Shown here: one piece after another, positions 48,292 to 63,337 of the stretch | How the letters are laid out: every line of letters begins with the position of its first letter | Position numbering within the stretch: position 1 is the first letter of the stretch | NCBI GenBank assembly: GCA_003956705.1 | Contig: QZCP01000223.1 | Coordinates: 492,478 to 556,477, forward strand | Length of the DNA: 64,000 nt | Reading direction: 5' to 3' | Source of the DNA: Brevipalpus yothersi | Taxonomy: Eukaryota > Arthropoda > Arachnida > Trombidiformes > Tenuipalpidae | Notes under the pieces: model-generated | Database searches by the model: none | What the model was told of the DNA's origin: nothing | What the model saw: only the letters and a program-made list of their open reading frames with translations | Position numbers and translations under genes: made by a program

Positions 48292-50205
48292 TATGTATGG
48301 TTTAACGAAGGATCTTTTTCTGTCATCAGAACTGTCATATTTTCAGCAGAGAATTCAGATTTTACCCAGATCTTATTCTATCTTTCGAGTTTCTCTTCCT
48401 TTCTTATTCTATGCCAAGAAAATTTTTCTCTCTCTCTCCCTAAATGATGGATGATGTAACCACCATCTTTCTGCATCTCCAAAATTTCTATGGATGCTGG
48501 CTTTTCTGTCTCCCCTTTTTCTTCTTCCTCAGCAATCTTATTCTGTAGTTGCAAGTTTGTTTCCTTTGAATTTCAAATTTTTCATCTTTTTCTCTCTACT
48601 CAATGCCAACATTCCCCCTCCCACACTCCTCCTCCTCAGTAAGCCAGCATCCATCCTCTATTCAACTCTATTCTTGGATGAATAATCAATTCTATCACCA
48701 ATCATCACCCTTGTCCCATTCATAATCTTTTTCCTATTTAATTGGAGCTGCACACACACACACAAATCAAATGATAATATGATTTGACTTATCTTCTTTT
48801 TCTTCTGCTTGCTCTGAAAATTCCCAAGTTTCACAAACTTCGGCTACCTTCTGTGAGCCTCAAATTTATAAATAATTTAAATTGATTCGAAAAATATATT
48901 TATACGAAATGTATTCCCTCCGTACGATAGGAACTTCGTATTCAAACCAACCCAGTGAGGGCTAGGGTTGAAGTGATTTTTAACCTCAAGAGAACAACAA
49001 AAACGACCCCAAGTAACCTCTCAACCTCAAGCGATTGGCAAAAAGAAGAAGAGATATGGGAAGAGGGGAAAATTGAAATTCTGTACTCAATCTATCAAGA
49101 AGGAAACCGATATTCTCTCTAAAAAATGCATGCACATAAATTCAAGAATCTCAATTGATGCTTTCTACTCCTTTCTCTTCTCCTTCTGAAGAAGTATACA
49201 CTCTCTAACAAATGCAACTACTGCAACTGATTGTGGTTCCTAACCGTCGAGATTACACATAAGATGAAGATATTCGAGTGATGAGAATACGATCAAACTT
49301 GGTATAAGAGAGAGAGAGAAGAACATTGTTTATGATGATGATTATTTTCTATTCACTTGACAGCAAGATTGATTCACCCTCTTGACAAGATTTTGTGTAA
49401 AGCAAGTGATCACAGTAGAAGAGAGAAGCAAAGCAAGTTACTAGAAAACTTTTTTTTTATCATGTTCATCTTTTTTCCCCAAGAGCCAGCATGTATCCAC
49501 ATTCTTCGATCATTTCAATAGCTGTTAAGCATTGAACAGACAAGGAAAAAGTACAGTTATTCGGAGAAATCTAGGAATTCCTAGCCTTGTATGCCTTATG
49601 AGAAGTGTAAATGATGAAGATAAGAGAGAGAGAGAGAGAGATGTATAAAAATTTTTACTTTTACTCTTGTTTTTATTTTATCAACAACATTATGGGCAAC
49701 ATTTCTTCATGATACTCATCCGATTGTATTTAGCTTTTGTATCTACTTTCGATCAATTTTTCGATTCTATATCATTGAATCTATCAGATAAACTCGATTC
49801 AATTCAGCCCCATGATTTTGGTGGGCAAAATTAGATCCCATTTGGCACACTATTCAATCATCACAAGCCTCAAGACTTTGAAGAAAGCGATTGATTTTCA
49901 CTTTTGCTTTCACTCATTTTTCTTCCTCTTCTCCAGTAAACTTGAAATTTTCATCTTGCTTTTCTTCTCCAGCAAAAACTTCTGGATTCTCAAGCAGCTT
50001 ATCAAAGTGTTACTTGTTCACCGGTCTTCGGACCATCAAACATCTTCTCGGATAGTTTTTCGTATCGAAACACGAGCAAACTTCTATTCCTTTTATCTTC
50101 AATCATGGAACTTTTCCTCTCTCTCTTCTAAGCCCTTTACTCGTTCAGCCAGCATCCGTATCAAGTCAACTGTAAGATCAACTTTGATCTACTGAACTAG
50201 GATAA

Positions 50206-50247
<42 letters not shown>

Positions 50248-50650
50248 ACCTTACAAGTTGTGATGTTTTTTTCTTTTTCCTCATCTCTGTCTCTCTCTCT
50301 CCTTTTTCTATCCTTTTTTCATGGTGTAAAGAGAAACTTATATCCTTCCAGAAAGTCTCCTGCTATTTGATATGATACCGGCTTCAGAAAGCATGTTTTT
50401 ATGAGTTATTCGACTCATCGACTGCCAAACCCATTATCGAATTGAGTCCAAAAGCAGTTGAATCAAGAGGAAGGGGAAGAGAGAGAGAAATCATTGCACT
50501 TTTTCTTTTTCTCTACTCTTCCTTGAACTTTTCCTTTGAAGGAAATAAATGAGAGAAAAAGTATATATGTAATATGAAATTGATTCAGTGTTAGTATGTG
50601 TTGGTAGGTGTTTTATATTCGCCTCAAAAACCAGAGGGAACATACGAATA

Positions 50651-50701
<51 letters not shown>

Positions 50702-51375
50702 AAAAGTTTGGAAAAGAGGAAGAAAAAAATAGAGACGAATCTCAGTTACTTCTGATGGGTTGATTCTCAGGGTATTGATTGAGGCAAGATGCTCCATTAT
50801 TCCCTGTTCATTCAGAATTTTGCAGGCTGGACAAATTTTTATAGATACTATCAAAGCAAGAAGAATAAGTTATTTTTTGAGTTCATGATGATAATATGAT
50901 GCTCCACTGGGAAAAGGATATGATCAATATCTTGATTGCAGGTTTACTTTCTTCTTGATGGCTTTTGGAAGGAAAAGTAAGAAAGAGAAAAAGGATTTCT
51001 CTCAACCTCTCATTCCTATCTATGTGTGTTGCAAGTCAGACTACAGTTGCTCATGAAGCCATTTTCAGTGGATCTTGATCAAGAATAATGGCAAAAGAAG
51101 CAAATCAATCGATGCTATTTAGAAGAGATGCAAAAGATGGAAGAGAGAGAAAGCAAGAAGACAAAAGATTCAAGTAAGAGAGAGAAAGAGAGAGAGAGAG
51201 AGAGGAATGAATGCAGGCAAAGCTCTTCATTGCTTCAAGATATTTTCACTCAGAAAAAGATTCATCTGACAAACAGACACTTCCCGGAAGGCGAATGGAT
51301 ACACAAAAACAAAGGGTTAAGACAATTCGATGATCCCGAAGAGATCCTTATATTATCGGCCAGGAAATCTCAAGA

Positions 51376-51425
<50 letters not shown>

Positions 51426-53213
51426 ATTTCACCAATCGACCCGTATATTGCATCATGAAATCGTCCATGGAGATTCTGGTGGCTTTAATTCAATACTACC
51501 GTAGAGCCTTCCATAAATTGTTGCCTGGATTTCACTTCGTTTTGTCTGATCCATCTGTTCCTATGTCCATGCTAGTGTCCACTTTTCTTTTTCTCTCGCT
51601 CTCTATCTTCCTATCTCTACCTGCTTCTGGTGTCACGAAACATTCAATCTAATCTTTTGTCACTGTTCACAGCTAATCCAACACCCAATGAAAATCTCAT
51701 CTTCTATCTCATTGTTATCGTTTCTACTTTTCCTGGATGATTACAAAGACTTTTACCAGTCACGATTAAGCTTAGAGTGTTGTGTGTGTGTATACGTCAA
51801 GCTTACTTCTTTGTGTGTCCATCCTTTTAGGTGAGCCGATTTCAAGACTCATTGATCAGATTTCTACTACTACAAGTACACTAGTATTTCTCTTCATCCA
51901 GGTACTTGCTACTATTACTGGAATGTGTCCATTGATGAGAGAGAAAAAATGTACAAGAAAATGTGAAATATAATGACTGTCTTGTTGAACATGAGTGAAG
52001 AATTGTTGCTCTTAAAATAGCCACTCTCTAGCTTCAATGTAGACAATGTTTATCACTTGTTCCGAATCTGATTTCCTCTCTTTATCTTGTATGTTTACCG
52101 ATTTCTAGACATTAGCAAAGTGTTTCTCTCTCTTTTTTCTTTCTCTCTTTTTCCATTAATGAGGAACTTGATTTGTTCTAGAAAAGATACTGGAAGAGAA
52201 AGAGAGAGTAAGGAAAGAAAACAGAATGCAAAAACTATCCTAAGAATGTGAAGGCAAGCCTGATGGGAAACAAAGCTTCTTTCATTCTACCATCTACAAA
52301 ACATCCGAAAAAGAGGAGAGAAAAAGATGGAGAAGAGAGAGAGAGAGAAGGTATCTTGTGCATGTGTTTCGTCTAGTGATGGTCAAGGAAATAAGATGAG
52401 ATGAAAAAAGAAAAGCAAGTTCGTGTGAATCTATCCATCTTATAACATGAGGCTATCGAATAAGGAATGCCACTTCTAGTTAATGATATCCACTCGACTC
52501 TTTTGCTCTCTCTCTCTCTCTTTCTCTCTTTCTTTCTCTTTATTCTTGTCAAGAAAGAATACAAAGACCAAAGTGAATAGTAAAGAGGTAGAGAAAAGGA
52601 AAAAAATATGATGGAAAAAAGATTTTGATCTAAATCATTGATCGTTACCTTCTTCGATCCTGTGTTTTTCGATTTGATAGTGTGTAAGAAATCACTTTGA
52701 TCACATTCTTAAAAATGAGCTCCCATGATGGTGACCATGAAGTGAAAGAAAAAGAAAGCTGAATGTATTCTGAGTGCTCATATTCCAAGGATATTCTTTT
52801 CACTCAATCATGACACTAAAATACAGAACAACTCAGCGACAATGATGAGAATGGAAGCTTATTCCCTTTTCTTCATATTGCTCTCTCTCATCTTTTGGCC
52901 AGCAAGAGGAGTGAAAAAGAAGAAAAATTTGAACCTAAAAATGGCTTGGGAATAGATTTTTGGTTCGATTTGAGGACAACCAAGCATCAATGAGTAGCGA
53001 TTGTAGTCATGTGCGTCAATCTTTTCACTTTCTGTATCCATCCTCTTCCTTTTCTCCATCCAGCAATGGTATCACTTGCTTCTTGTTTTTTGGCATGATA
53101 GTGTCATTGGTCGGTTGATTTGCTGCCACAAGTATCTCGCTTTATTCCCATTCTTTGTCGAGAATTCTTTTTGCTACTTTTTCTTCTCTCTTCTTTTTCT
53201 TCTTCTTCTTACT

Positions 53214-53258
<45 letters not shown>

Positions 53259-55684
53259 AGAGCTCGTCCATCGTCGGTGAAGAATCGGTGCACTTTCTCT
53301 GCTTGAAGAGGCTATTTATCTTCCAAACGATACTTTTGTCAGATTGAGAGCATTTACTGTATGCCGATACTTTCACTATACTTTCTCACACTGTATTTTC
53401 GATCTTCACCAGGTTCCATTAGATTTTTTTCTCTCTCCCAAAGATTTCTCTTTTCTTCAAATTTTTCTTCCAAAATTTTGTTCAATCCTATTCTTCAGAC
53501 GTGATATCCATCATTCATCTATCTTGAGTTTTCAATATTCTTTCAATTTGACTGATAATGATTTGGATTCCGAAAACATTGATTCTCATAAGCAGGAGTA
53601 ACTTAAAATTTTTCTCATCTTACCCAAACATTTCCCCTGGAAAAAATTTTCCATGTTCATCTTTCAAATTTTCCAGTTGAAAAGGGCACAAACATTCGCT
53701 CAGCTGAAACTGTAGTCTCATAGATGCTGATAAAAGCAAAGTTTCATAATCTCAAGAGCTTGGAGGAGTAATTAACGCTCACAAATGCTTGCATAATGCC
53801 TTCAATTCTCTTTCACTCTGGCAAATCTGTTCAACTTGTGAAACTAGCTTTTGAATTTTGCTTAATGTTAAATTTCACTTTCTCTCCTTCTATGACCTTC
53901 TTTCCAACTAATACAAGAACACTGATAATATGATTGAATGAATTTTCAATGCTAATTACAGTATGATATGAGACAGAACTTGATTCTGTTGCGTTCATGG
54001 TGACTAATTGTTTTGTCTTTCTCAGTTGAATTGGATTTCTCTGCATAAAATCGTTGTTGACTCTTCACATGATACCCTGGCAAATGCTCAGTATTCTGAG
54101 TATTCTCTCTCTTCCAGCAAATTATTCTCTTCTTTCTCTCCCTCTCTCTCCATCCGATAAATTCTCATACTGCAGCATCCTGAACCTTTTTCCTACATCC
54201 TCATCATTCATTTTCATTCTTCGGAGACTTGTTTATATCAGACCAAGCTTCCACCTATCACTACTTTTCTCTCATGTGAAATACGCTTCAAGTGATTCTC
54301 TGTGATCTTTTTTAGAGAGGAGAGAAAGAAAGTTTTTTTAATTTCTTCTTCTCTTATAATTCCATTAATATGGAAGAATGTTATTCTTAAGCAACTAAGT
54401 ATCTTTATCACTCCAATATTATTCATTTTGACATGATCACCTTGGAATTCTGTTTCATTGGGTCAACTGATTGCGTTCTCTCATCAAACAAAATCCGAAC
54501 ATCCAGTAGAAGATGAGAGAAAGTCCAACAAAATGTATACCGTTTAGACACTCATCGATGGATATAATGATGATGGGTTGAGGATAAACTTGATACTCGT
54601 GAGCCCATCAGTTTGCTTTTCCCTATGGAAGAAGCAAAAATATCGTAATCCGTTTCATCTTTCCATCTTCATCTTTCTCTCTCCTCCTTGACTTGTCTTG
54701 CTACTCAATAAAACTTTCTTTCTCTCTCTTCCTTCTTCTCTCTCTCTCTCTCTTTCTTTCCTGCCACTTTCTGGGGATCAGATTATTATATTGACTCTCA
54801 TCTTGCATCTTTATGCTCACTGCATTCCATCGAGTATCTCCATTTAGATGCTCTTTTATGCTCAATCATCTTCATTCATAGCTATTCTATGGTCAACTAA
54901 TGGGAAAACATGCATCCATACCTCAAATGAGCTGAGATGGAAAATTTTTCTCCTCTCTAACCTCGGTCAATGGCTTTACATCGATACCTGGGCGAACATG
55001 ATGATAAAATGTCAAAGGAGAAAGTGATGAGGATACAAGTAGGTGAAAGGGAAGAGAGAGAAAAAGAAAGAAAGAGGAAGAAAGAGAGAGGAGGAGAAAT
55101 GAGTCGAATAAGAAAGGCTTGTATTCAAAGGTCAGGAGAAAAGTTGGTGGATATGTATGTTGCATTTCAACGGCCACATCTCACCTTAGTGTCCATCATT
55201 TATTTATCACTTAGAATGGTGGAAAACACGTGGAATGCAATGGAAAGACGAAAAGCCTATCGGCTTGTGATTGTCTCATTCCTCATCCTCCGTCATCTTC
55301 TCTAATCGGACTCTATTTCTTCCTCTCCTTTCCTCTCCATCCATGTAATGTCTTCTTTCATTTCTTTTATCATTCCAAAGAGAACGAGAGAGAGAGAGAA
55401 AAGAAGCATCCTCATCTTTCTGCTCAAGCTAGCTCCTCTCTCAAAATGGACAAACTGACCCTTTTCCACTTGAACAATTGATGTCCTCACTACCACTACG
55501 ACTGTACTGTATTTCTCATTAAGTCTTGTGTTTAAGATGAGCGAATATTGTTCACCAAAAAGGTCCGAAAGTGAATGGAAAGAAAATCCATGAGAGCAAC
55601 TAAAATTCGGGTCAATGTATGTTATTTTCTCACTTTTATATTTTTCACTCATGAAACTTCTCGATTCAGATATATATATATATA

Positions 55685-56587
55685 TCAGGGTGGCAAATAA
55701 GTTTTTAGACTCGGCATGATAGAATTGAGCTGGAGTTATAATTTTTTTGTAGCAAGTAGATCTATTGTTTATGAAGCGTGGAAAAATTTTTCAGTCGTTT
55801 AGAACCCCGAGTTTCTCAGATATGAATTCGATAATTTTCAGGCCAAAATTGCCGATATAGCCCAGGAAAAGATTGATTTTTGTATTATCTACTAGAATTT
55901 TTTCAAAATCCCTGATATTTTCCGAAAGTTTATAGTCAAATGAATCGAAAAATAAAAATTCACTGCAGAATATTAATTAGAACCTGAGATATGAGAATTC
56001 GTTCAATTTCGACCAAAAATGTAATTGCACATGCGCTCAGGTCAAAAAGACATTGATTAGATTTTCGAGCTTAACTCAGAACTTATCCATTTCAAAACGT
56101 TGAAAATTCATTTGATCACTTGAAAAAGTTCATTCTATAGCTGGGATGAATTCTGTGATCAAAAGTGGCTTGAGTGCTGAGAAATTCGGAATCAAAGTTA
56201 GACCGAATCTTAAAATGTCTCGAAAAATGACAAGTGGCCAAAAAAGTTCTTTCCGGAGGTTCAGAATGGATTTTTTTACCATGAAAATCAATCAAATTTG
56301 AAGAAAACTCATCATCACTGATGATTTCTTCAGAAAAATTTAATGAAAATGCTCCTTTTCTTTTTACCAATAGTTTGAATCAAGCATACTATTTTTTTCG
56401 TTGAGCATATTGTCGATTTTTCATCGAACTAGGTCTGGTTCAACTAGTTTAACTTTTTTTGTGGTCATTATTTTTCCCCTCTTTTTTCATATTCTTCATT
56501 TGAATCATTCCTCTCCATGCACAAGAGAAATCAGACCTCTAACTCAATTTTATCATGCCGTATCTAAAAACTTATTTGCCACCCTGA
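55685..56587. mobile_element. Non-autonomous inverted-repeat DNA transposon, 0.9 kb
   Basis: The left end reads TCAGGGTGGCAAATAAGTTT and the right end is its reverse complement (AAACTTATTTGCCACCCTGA with TTTAGA/TCTAAA inward). The first 25 bases match exactly; similarity continues to about 50 bases (CGGCATGATA and AATTGAG shared). Both sides are flanked by TA inside an AT-dinucleotide run, fitting TA target-site duplication. No transposase frame exists; the largest inner frame (84 codons, minus, 56116-56370) is not recognisable. TA target and short TIRs point to the Tc1/mariner-like superfamily, but this is inference. No other copy was seen in the window. Confidence 0.75.
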
Positions 56588-57098
56588 TATATTAATACAC
56601 ACATCCACAAGAATCTTTCGCTTCATGTCATCACAATGTCCTTTTGGACAACTAATAAACACTTCTCATTTCTTCGTCTTTCTTTTTCCATTAATATTCT
56701 TCACATTCGACCTAAAATGATAGCATCACTTTCCTTAATAAGTTTTTGCTTTCTTGCAAGCCTTTTGGGCTCGCTTTTCTCATACTTATAGAGTAAAATG
56801 ACCAATTTCTCTGACAAATCTCATTTTGTATCATATGTATCATCCACACTTCACACAACACACACATAGACATTCACATACAGCAAAACCCTTTCACCAA
56901 GTATAACTATTCTTTTGCATCAAAGCTAAGCATATTCTCGTCCATGTTCCGTTACTTTCATTTTCTCTTGCTATCCTGGCTCCTGCTGATTGTGCATCAT
57001 TTCATCGAAAATTAACAACCTTCATCAACATTATCGACAAATTTTACTTTCACTATTGTCTTGGGTGCTCATTAGGGCTTCTTTTTCTTCTTCTGCTT

Positions 57099-57162
<64 letters not shown>

Positions 57163-57767
57163 CTCTCTTGTTGAGCCATCAATTTAACAGCACCCATTTG
57201 ATAGTTTCTCCCAAGAATCACTGAATTTCAGCCCATGTTCAATTCACACTCCTTCTGAGTTTGGTTATCTTCCATTCTAGTGTTCATGGTGTTTCTGAGA
57301 GCTCCCCAAGAAGATAAACAATCGATTATGCTTGATGAAGAATGATGATACCTCAGTTTGATTCTTTCTTATTTCACAGATATGAATACAGGATTCCTTT
57401 CTGAAATGAGCAACAATGTTCGATTCTAAGATACTTTATGACACAATCTTCAATCGGATTCTCATCAAATCAATCTATGGTCAACTCTCAATAAATATAT
57501 CTCATCTTGAATCTGGCATTTTTGATTGAGAGAAAGAGTAGTAGAAAGAATATTTGTAGATCTTCTGTGAAAGTTCCATTATTCCCAATAGACACATCGA
57601 AGGATGTTTGTGGACTCTTTTGGTTGATCAACGATATATATATATATATATTTGAAGTCTTCGTCCATTGGAATGATGATTAAGTGTTCTTCCGCTACTA
57701 TCGAGACTGATATACATGTACGATGTCTGTGGGAAAACATTTCTCATCTTATTCTCATCTCTTTTGC

Positions 57768-57770
<3 letters not shown>

Positions 57771-57855
<85 letters not shown>
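57771..57855. repeat. (CT)n microsatellite, about 85 bp
   Basis: Pure CT for about 77 bases with two TTT-interrupted units at its right end. An AT-dinucleotide patch lies 120 bases upstream at about 57637-57651. Confidence 0.95.
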
Positions 57856-58462
57856 TTGTGTGTTCTCTCTGATATATACTCGCTCACTTGATCATTTATT
57901 CATCCATCCAAAACCCTCAGAGACAATGTGTTTGACTGTATCCACCAGTCGAATGGATATATTGAATATATTCTAGAGTTGCACCGGAAGATATTGCCAA
58001 ATGACCTTTCCCAGGGGCTCATGATGTTCATACCCAATATGAGGTAAATTGCTGTCACAGAACGATGAGGAAGCAATTCGACATACGGTACAGCCGTTGA
58101 GAACATTTCCATGGGATGACTGTTCTAGGCTGAAAAGAATAAGAAAGAAAAAGATGAAGAAAGGGAAAGATTTATTGACAGAATCTTCAAATTTCTTCAG
58201 ATTGTGGACTTCATTTTTCACCAAAAAGCATTTCAATAGGCAACAAAACTGGCTTGCAAAGTTGCAAGTGTGTGTGTGTTTGTCAAAAATTTTTATACCA
58301 AAAGAATTGTGTCACTTCACATTCAATCCCAAGAAGCCTTGCATGAATTGATTCTGTCATTTTTTGACTTCATTTTCATTGTTTTTCTCTCCCTCTTTCT
58401 CGCCCACTGTATTATTATTATACGTGAACTCGGATGTTCAAGAAGCATCAAAATTGAACAGC

Positions 58463-58509
<47 letters not shown>

Positions 58510-58816
58510 AAGCTTGAAACTTTGATGCTGAAAGATAATCGAATTGTGTCCAGCCAAGTGTATGTATTGTATCTGATTCCAAGAGTAGGTAAACACACTT
58601 CAAACTCTTTGTTGTTCCAATTTTTGTTCCACTTTCAACCATGTGAACCAAAAAGATAGAAATAGAGTAAATTGAGCTGTGTGTAGATGAAAATTTTTTT
58701 CTCTCTTCATCTCTTTCTACACTTTCATCTCTAGATTTACTAGGATTGTGTGTGTGTGTGAAAATATCTCGAAGATTTTCACTTCATCTATGGATCAGAC
58801 TGTGAGATACCCAATA

Positions 58817-58861
<45 letters not shown>

Positions 58862-60618
58862 ACTGTGTCTATCTTTTCAAATTCCATGGACTGATAGGCA
58901 GGAAGTGGAAAAAGAGTATAATTCGATGAGTGAACTTTCACTTTCAAGAAAACTCAATTCCTCGAATTTTCTATCAAAACGAGACAAAGAAATAAACAGT
59001 CATCAGGAAGCATCTGAAAACTCATAAGCTGGATGGTCAAAACTGTGGGATAGAATCGTTTGAATTTTTCAAATGGCAATCTAGAAGGTTCTTGGGAGCA
59101 GAGTCTATCTTGGCACTGAAATTTTCCGCTGATTATCACAAACACAGTTTGATTTCGTGATCATTATTCGCTTCTTGGATCTTCTATCTAGAAATTCATC
59201 CATGAATCTTTATGCCTCTTCAGTTGAACAAAGAAATCTCTTCAGAATTATTTCCATTCTCTCTCTCTTTCTCTCTTTGAGGGTATATGTGTGGGTTTCG
59301 ACGGGTATCATACTGAGAGCTTGAGCTCAATTTGAATTTTATTCTCATTAATTCATAATCAAAGGAACATCAAGAGCTGAACTCCTGAAACAGTCACGGT
59401 CTATGGTGTATATAATTCTATGTCACTCCAAATTTCCTCATACTCGGGTCAAGTAGGGACAATTCATGTTCATGATATTATCAGCATTTCCGCTTACAAT
59501 GGGCTTCTCAATGGGAAACATTGAGGATACAATAGAGCAAAGGAAACCTAAATTCGTTCTCGAATGATTCTAAAATGCAATTTGACTTGAGAGTGAGTTT
59601 GCATGATATTCACCAAAAAATGTCATCCTCGAGTTCTCATCAGTATTCGCTCTATGAGTGAAACCACTAGAATAATCTCATATAAATCTATCTATATTAA
59701 CTGAGCTTTAATATTGACATTTTCAACCAATGAAAGATTCAATTGGTTCCACTTAATTTGCTTTACTACCAGTACACGTGTTCATGGATATAAAAATGCT
59801 ACGCAAGAATTTAGTGAGTACACAAAATCAGGCAAAGTGTCGATGAAAGATCGGGTAAAGGTTACATGGACTCTGAACCTTTGTGATATAAAACTTAAAT
59901 GAGCCATAGAAAACGATGTGCTGAAACATTTGGATGGCAAAATGTTTCTCTTACAAGAATCTTAGGTGTCCAAAAAATAATCTGACAAAGGATAATTTGA
60001 TTCCTTTATTGTAAGTATTGTAATATTTCTCAAATGATACGATCTCAAATACTCTTAGATGAGTATCAGCACGCATTTGGAGTAGGAAAATGAGGTGAGA
60101 TGTGTATTTGCTGAGAGAAGAATCGAGAGAGGAACAGATCATACAAGTGAGATGGAAACTTATATACAGTACTAATAAAGTGCTGATGAAGAGAAAAAAA
60201 TTGCCTATGTGATGTATCTAATCAGTTAGAATTGCAAATTAGCTCGTTATGGAGCAAATTTTTTGCCTCACTGAGTTGACATCATTTTTTTAAACATCTT
60301 TTGAGTCTTCCTCTTCGCTATCCTCTTTTTCTCTCTTATTTGGTTTCATTTGATCAAAGCGGAATTCTTCTGCTTTCTCGCTCTTCACTTAAAGTTCTTT
60401 TGATTCATGAACAGAAGAAGAGGAAAGGTTCTCATGATGAAAGAAAGTCAATGGAGATGGTGCTGATTCTCATAATATTCCACCCAATTTATTAGCAAAA
60501 GCATTGATGGGAAGAGCGAGAGAGAGAGAAAGGTTTTGATGAAGCACCAGGCTCTCTCATCCAAATAAGTCAATTATTCAACCTCCAGAAAAATATGTTT
60601 CCATCTTGCCCTGAAGAA

Positions 60619-60664
<46 letters not shown>

Positions 60665-61852
60665 ATTCACACCTCAGAGTGTGTATTTGTTTTCTATTGA
60701 GTGAAGAATAATTTCAGATAGAATTTGGCAAAGTTTGTCCTTAGAGGGTGAAGAGAGGAAGAGAGAAAAAGTATCGGAAAGAGGTGCACAAGTTATAACA
60801 TTTTGGTTCCTGATGGATTCTCCATTGGAATCATTTGTATACACACACATATATAAATGAATCATCTGTGAGAAAAGGAAAAATGGAGATGCAAATATGT
60901 GGACGAAAAGAGGAAAAGTGAAAAAAACTGACAATAATAATTACTTTATTCAGATTTCATCGGTCCCATTGTTTCCTCGTCAGACAAACTGTCGGATATT
61001 GTGACTGGTGAAACCGATGTGTGAATGTGACAAGGCTTCATGATTCTCTTCTCTTCTCTTTCTTTTCTGCTTCTTATTCTTCTTCTTCTCTCGCCCAGCG
61101 TGAAGATATCATGCAACTGTTTCTATAGATACTGACATGAGGATGCAAGATTGAGATGTAGCGAGCTTGATGATCGATTTCCTACTATGTATCGCTGAAT
61201 CGCTTTATCTTCTAACCTTTTCCTCCTTCATCCTCAACCCAATTCCTTAGCCATAGTCTCTCTCTCTCTCTCTTTCTCTTTCTTTCTTTCTTCATAGTCT
61301 TTGTTTGCTTCTGGCGATTTTCGTTCCTCACTCGATTACTTTCTCACTCACTTTGATCCATCGGCTTCATCTTCTGGTCCTTCCACACTCTTGGTGTATT
61401 CCCTACTCTGCCTCATCCAGCTTCCGTATTCTGATGCGCGGGTGAAGATGAAAAATATAATATACCAGAACATCTTGCAAAAGAGAGTGGAGATATATTT
61501 CAATAGCATTTATCGACCTTCTTCCAGATTATGTTCATGGGAAGCATTGGATGGACATTGAAAATTTTCACTCATTGGTTCTACTTTGATATTGGAATAT
61601 TTTATGGACACTTTTCTACCCTAAGAAATGAGATTTAGAAAAGAATGGATAGAAAAAATAAAAGAAAAATCTAGAGCATAAGATTGAGCTTTGCATTACC
61701 TCTTTTCCTGTGCTTCCCAGTCTTATTTCACTCTCTCTTCTTTTACAATCATTGCAATGTAGATAAGATGAAGCAACTCTAGCTTTTATCTTTTGCTCAT
61801 AGAAAGAATGTCTACTTGAAGAGAAGGGAAAAAGAGCAAGAAAATCCATCGA

Positions 61853-61853
<1 letters not shown>

Positions 61854-61887
<34 letters not shown>
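61854..61887. repeat. (GT)n microsatellite, about 34 bp
   Basis: The only long GT/CA tract in the window; all others of this length are CT/GA. Confidence 0.95.
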
Positions 61888-61888
<1 letters not shown>

Positions 61889-63298
61889 ATTTTGGGTGAT
61901 GCAACTCACATTCAAGGGAAGGACTTCACACTATTGGTGCTTGGTAAGAGGATGAAGATGAGCGGATGAAAGGGAATCCTGAAACGAGTAGTGATTCAGT
62001 GAATTCCAATGGACGGCACAACTAAAGCTGAAAAAAGAGAGAGAAAGAGAGAAAGTGTGGAGAAATCGTGTTGAATCATGCAACGAGATGCAGATAATTC
62101 TCTATAGTTTTTATCTTCTATTTCCAGTTTACTTGTTTACCGGCATCTCAGTTTGCTTGATTCTGCTATTCTCTCCTTTTCTTTACACTGTTTGAGCCCG
62201 AAAGGAATAAAGAAAGAGAGAAATATAGAGATAGAGAGAGAGAAAGAGAGAGACTAGCTCAGTAGAATAAGAAACTGAGATTCCTTCTTGTGCTTTCCTC
62301 AGCCACTGTCTGATAGACAGATTCTCCTTCGATCAGCTGATTGATCACCAATATGTGACCCGAATTCTGATTGTGATGATGGAGAGCTATGAATCAGATG
62401 GGAAAATAGAGGATAGAAAACGTGAAAATAGGCTGAGAATATTTTTTCCAGAAGACTTTGGCCGGAAACATTCTGAAAGAAGAATACCGATGAACAGTAG
62501 GAAAAGAAAAAGAAATAAGCTAGTGTTGAAGTGAAGAAAGCTCTTGTTGAACATGTCATAGAGTGAACATTTGATTTCTCTCATTCTTTTTCCATCAATT
62601 CAGCTTAAGTGATGAAATTTTTCACAATCTTTAGCCATAGATACCAATTTAATAGCCTACCTGACTATTTCAATTATTTTGAATAATCTGTTACTTGAGT
62701 TCAGTAAAAAATTCAAACTTCTTCGAGAACTAATTTGAGTTTATTTCGATTCCAATGGAAATCTGAATCAGTGAATTCTAAGAGATAACATTGTTTCATC
62801 GATGTATGATATAGATAAAAAAGCTGATTCATCTGATTGACCCTTTTGTTGAGCTTGAGAATAAGATCATGAAAACATAATCTCATCAAAAAGTTCAGCC
62901 TATCATCAACAAAGCACGCCTGATTTCTCTGTTTTTTATACTTGATTCATACTAAATTCAGGGTGAAGTTTCTGTGCATGAAATTTTTTTATCGATCCAG
63001 AATCTTTATCATTCAAAAAACCCAGAACACTGTTGAGTAGAAAATATTCCTCATCGTTTTTGGCCTCACATTTTAAGCGAGAATACAAGATACTAGATAA
63101 AAAAGAGAGATGATAGATAGAAAAAATACAAGATGAAGAAGAATAGAATTTGAAGTACACGTGTACGTGATTCAACAAGCTAGATTAAGGTAAAGTGAAA
63201 CGTGCAAATACAGTATCATGCTGTCAGAGGCTTTCAAGAATAAGAATAAAAAGAAGAGAAAAATGAAAAAGGTCTGATTGTTTCAGTCTTTCTATTCT

Positions 63299-63337
<39 letters not shown>

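Larger units (their letters stand above)
36583..55684. other. Microsatellite-rich DNA, no recognisable gene
   Basis: About 19 kb without any exon I can support. Frames here are short, or are translations of (CT)n/(GA)n (Leu-Ser or Arg-Glu repeats). Long pure tracts: CT at 38344-38395, 39521-39572, 44042-44101, 47062-47115 (one G), 48065-48101, 48204-48289, 50209-50245, 51379-51413 and 53217-53254; GA at 45855-45894, 47390-47459 and 50653-50697. It may be intron of the exon at 36501. Confidence 0.5.

Noticed and set aside
49812..50195. 127-codon plus-strand frame rich in Phe, Ser and Leu
   Set aside because: Composition mirrors pyrimidine-rich DNA and no motif is recognisable.
51128..51652. 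174-codon plus-strand frame
   Set aside because: Begins in GA-rich and continues through CT-rich repeat; low complexity throughout.
40900..61440. Recurrent CCAGCATCC-like words (about 40923, 48652, 50150, and CCAGCTTCC near 61420)
   Set aside because: Short word in pyrimidine-rich DNA; flanks do not align, so no repeat family can be claimed.
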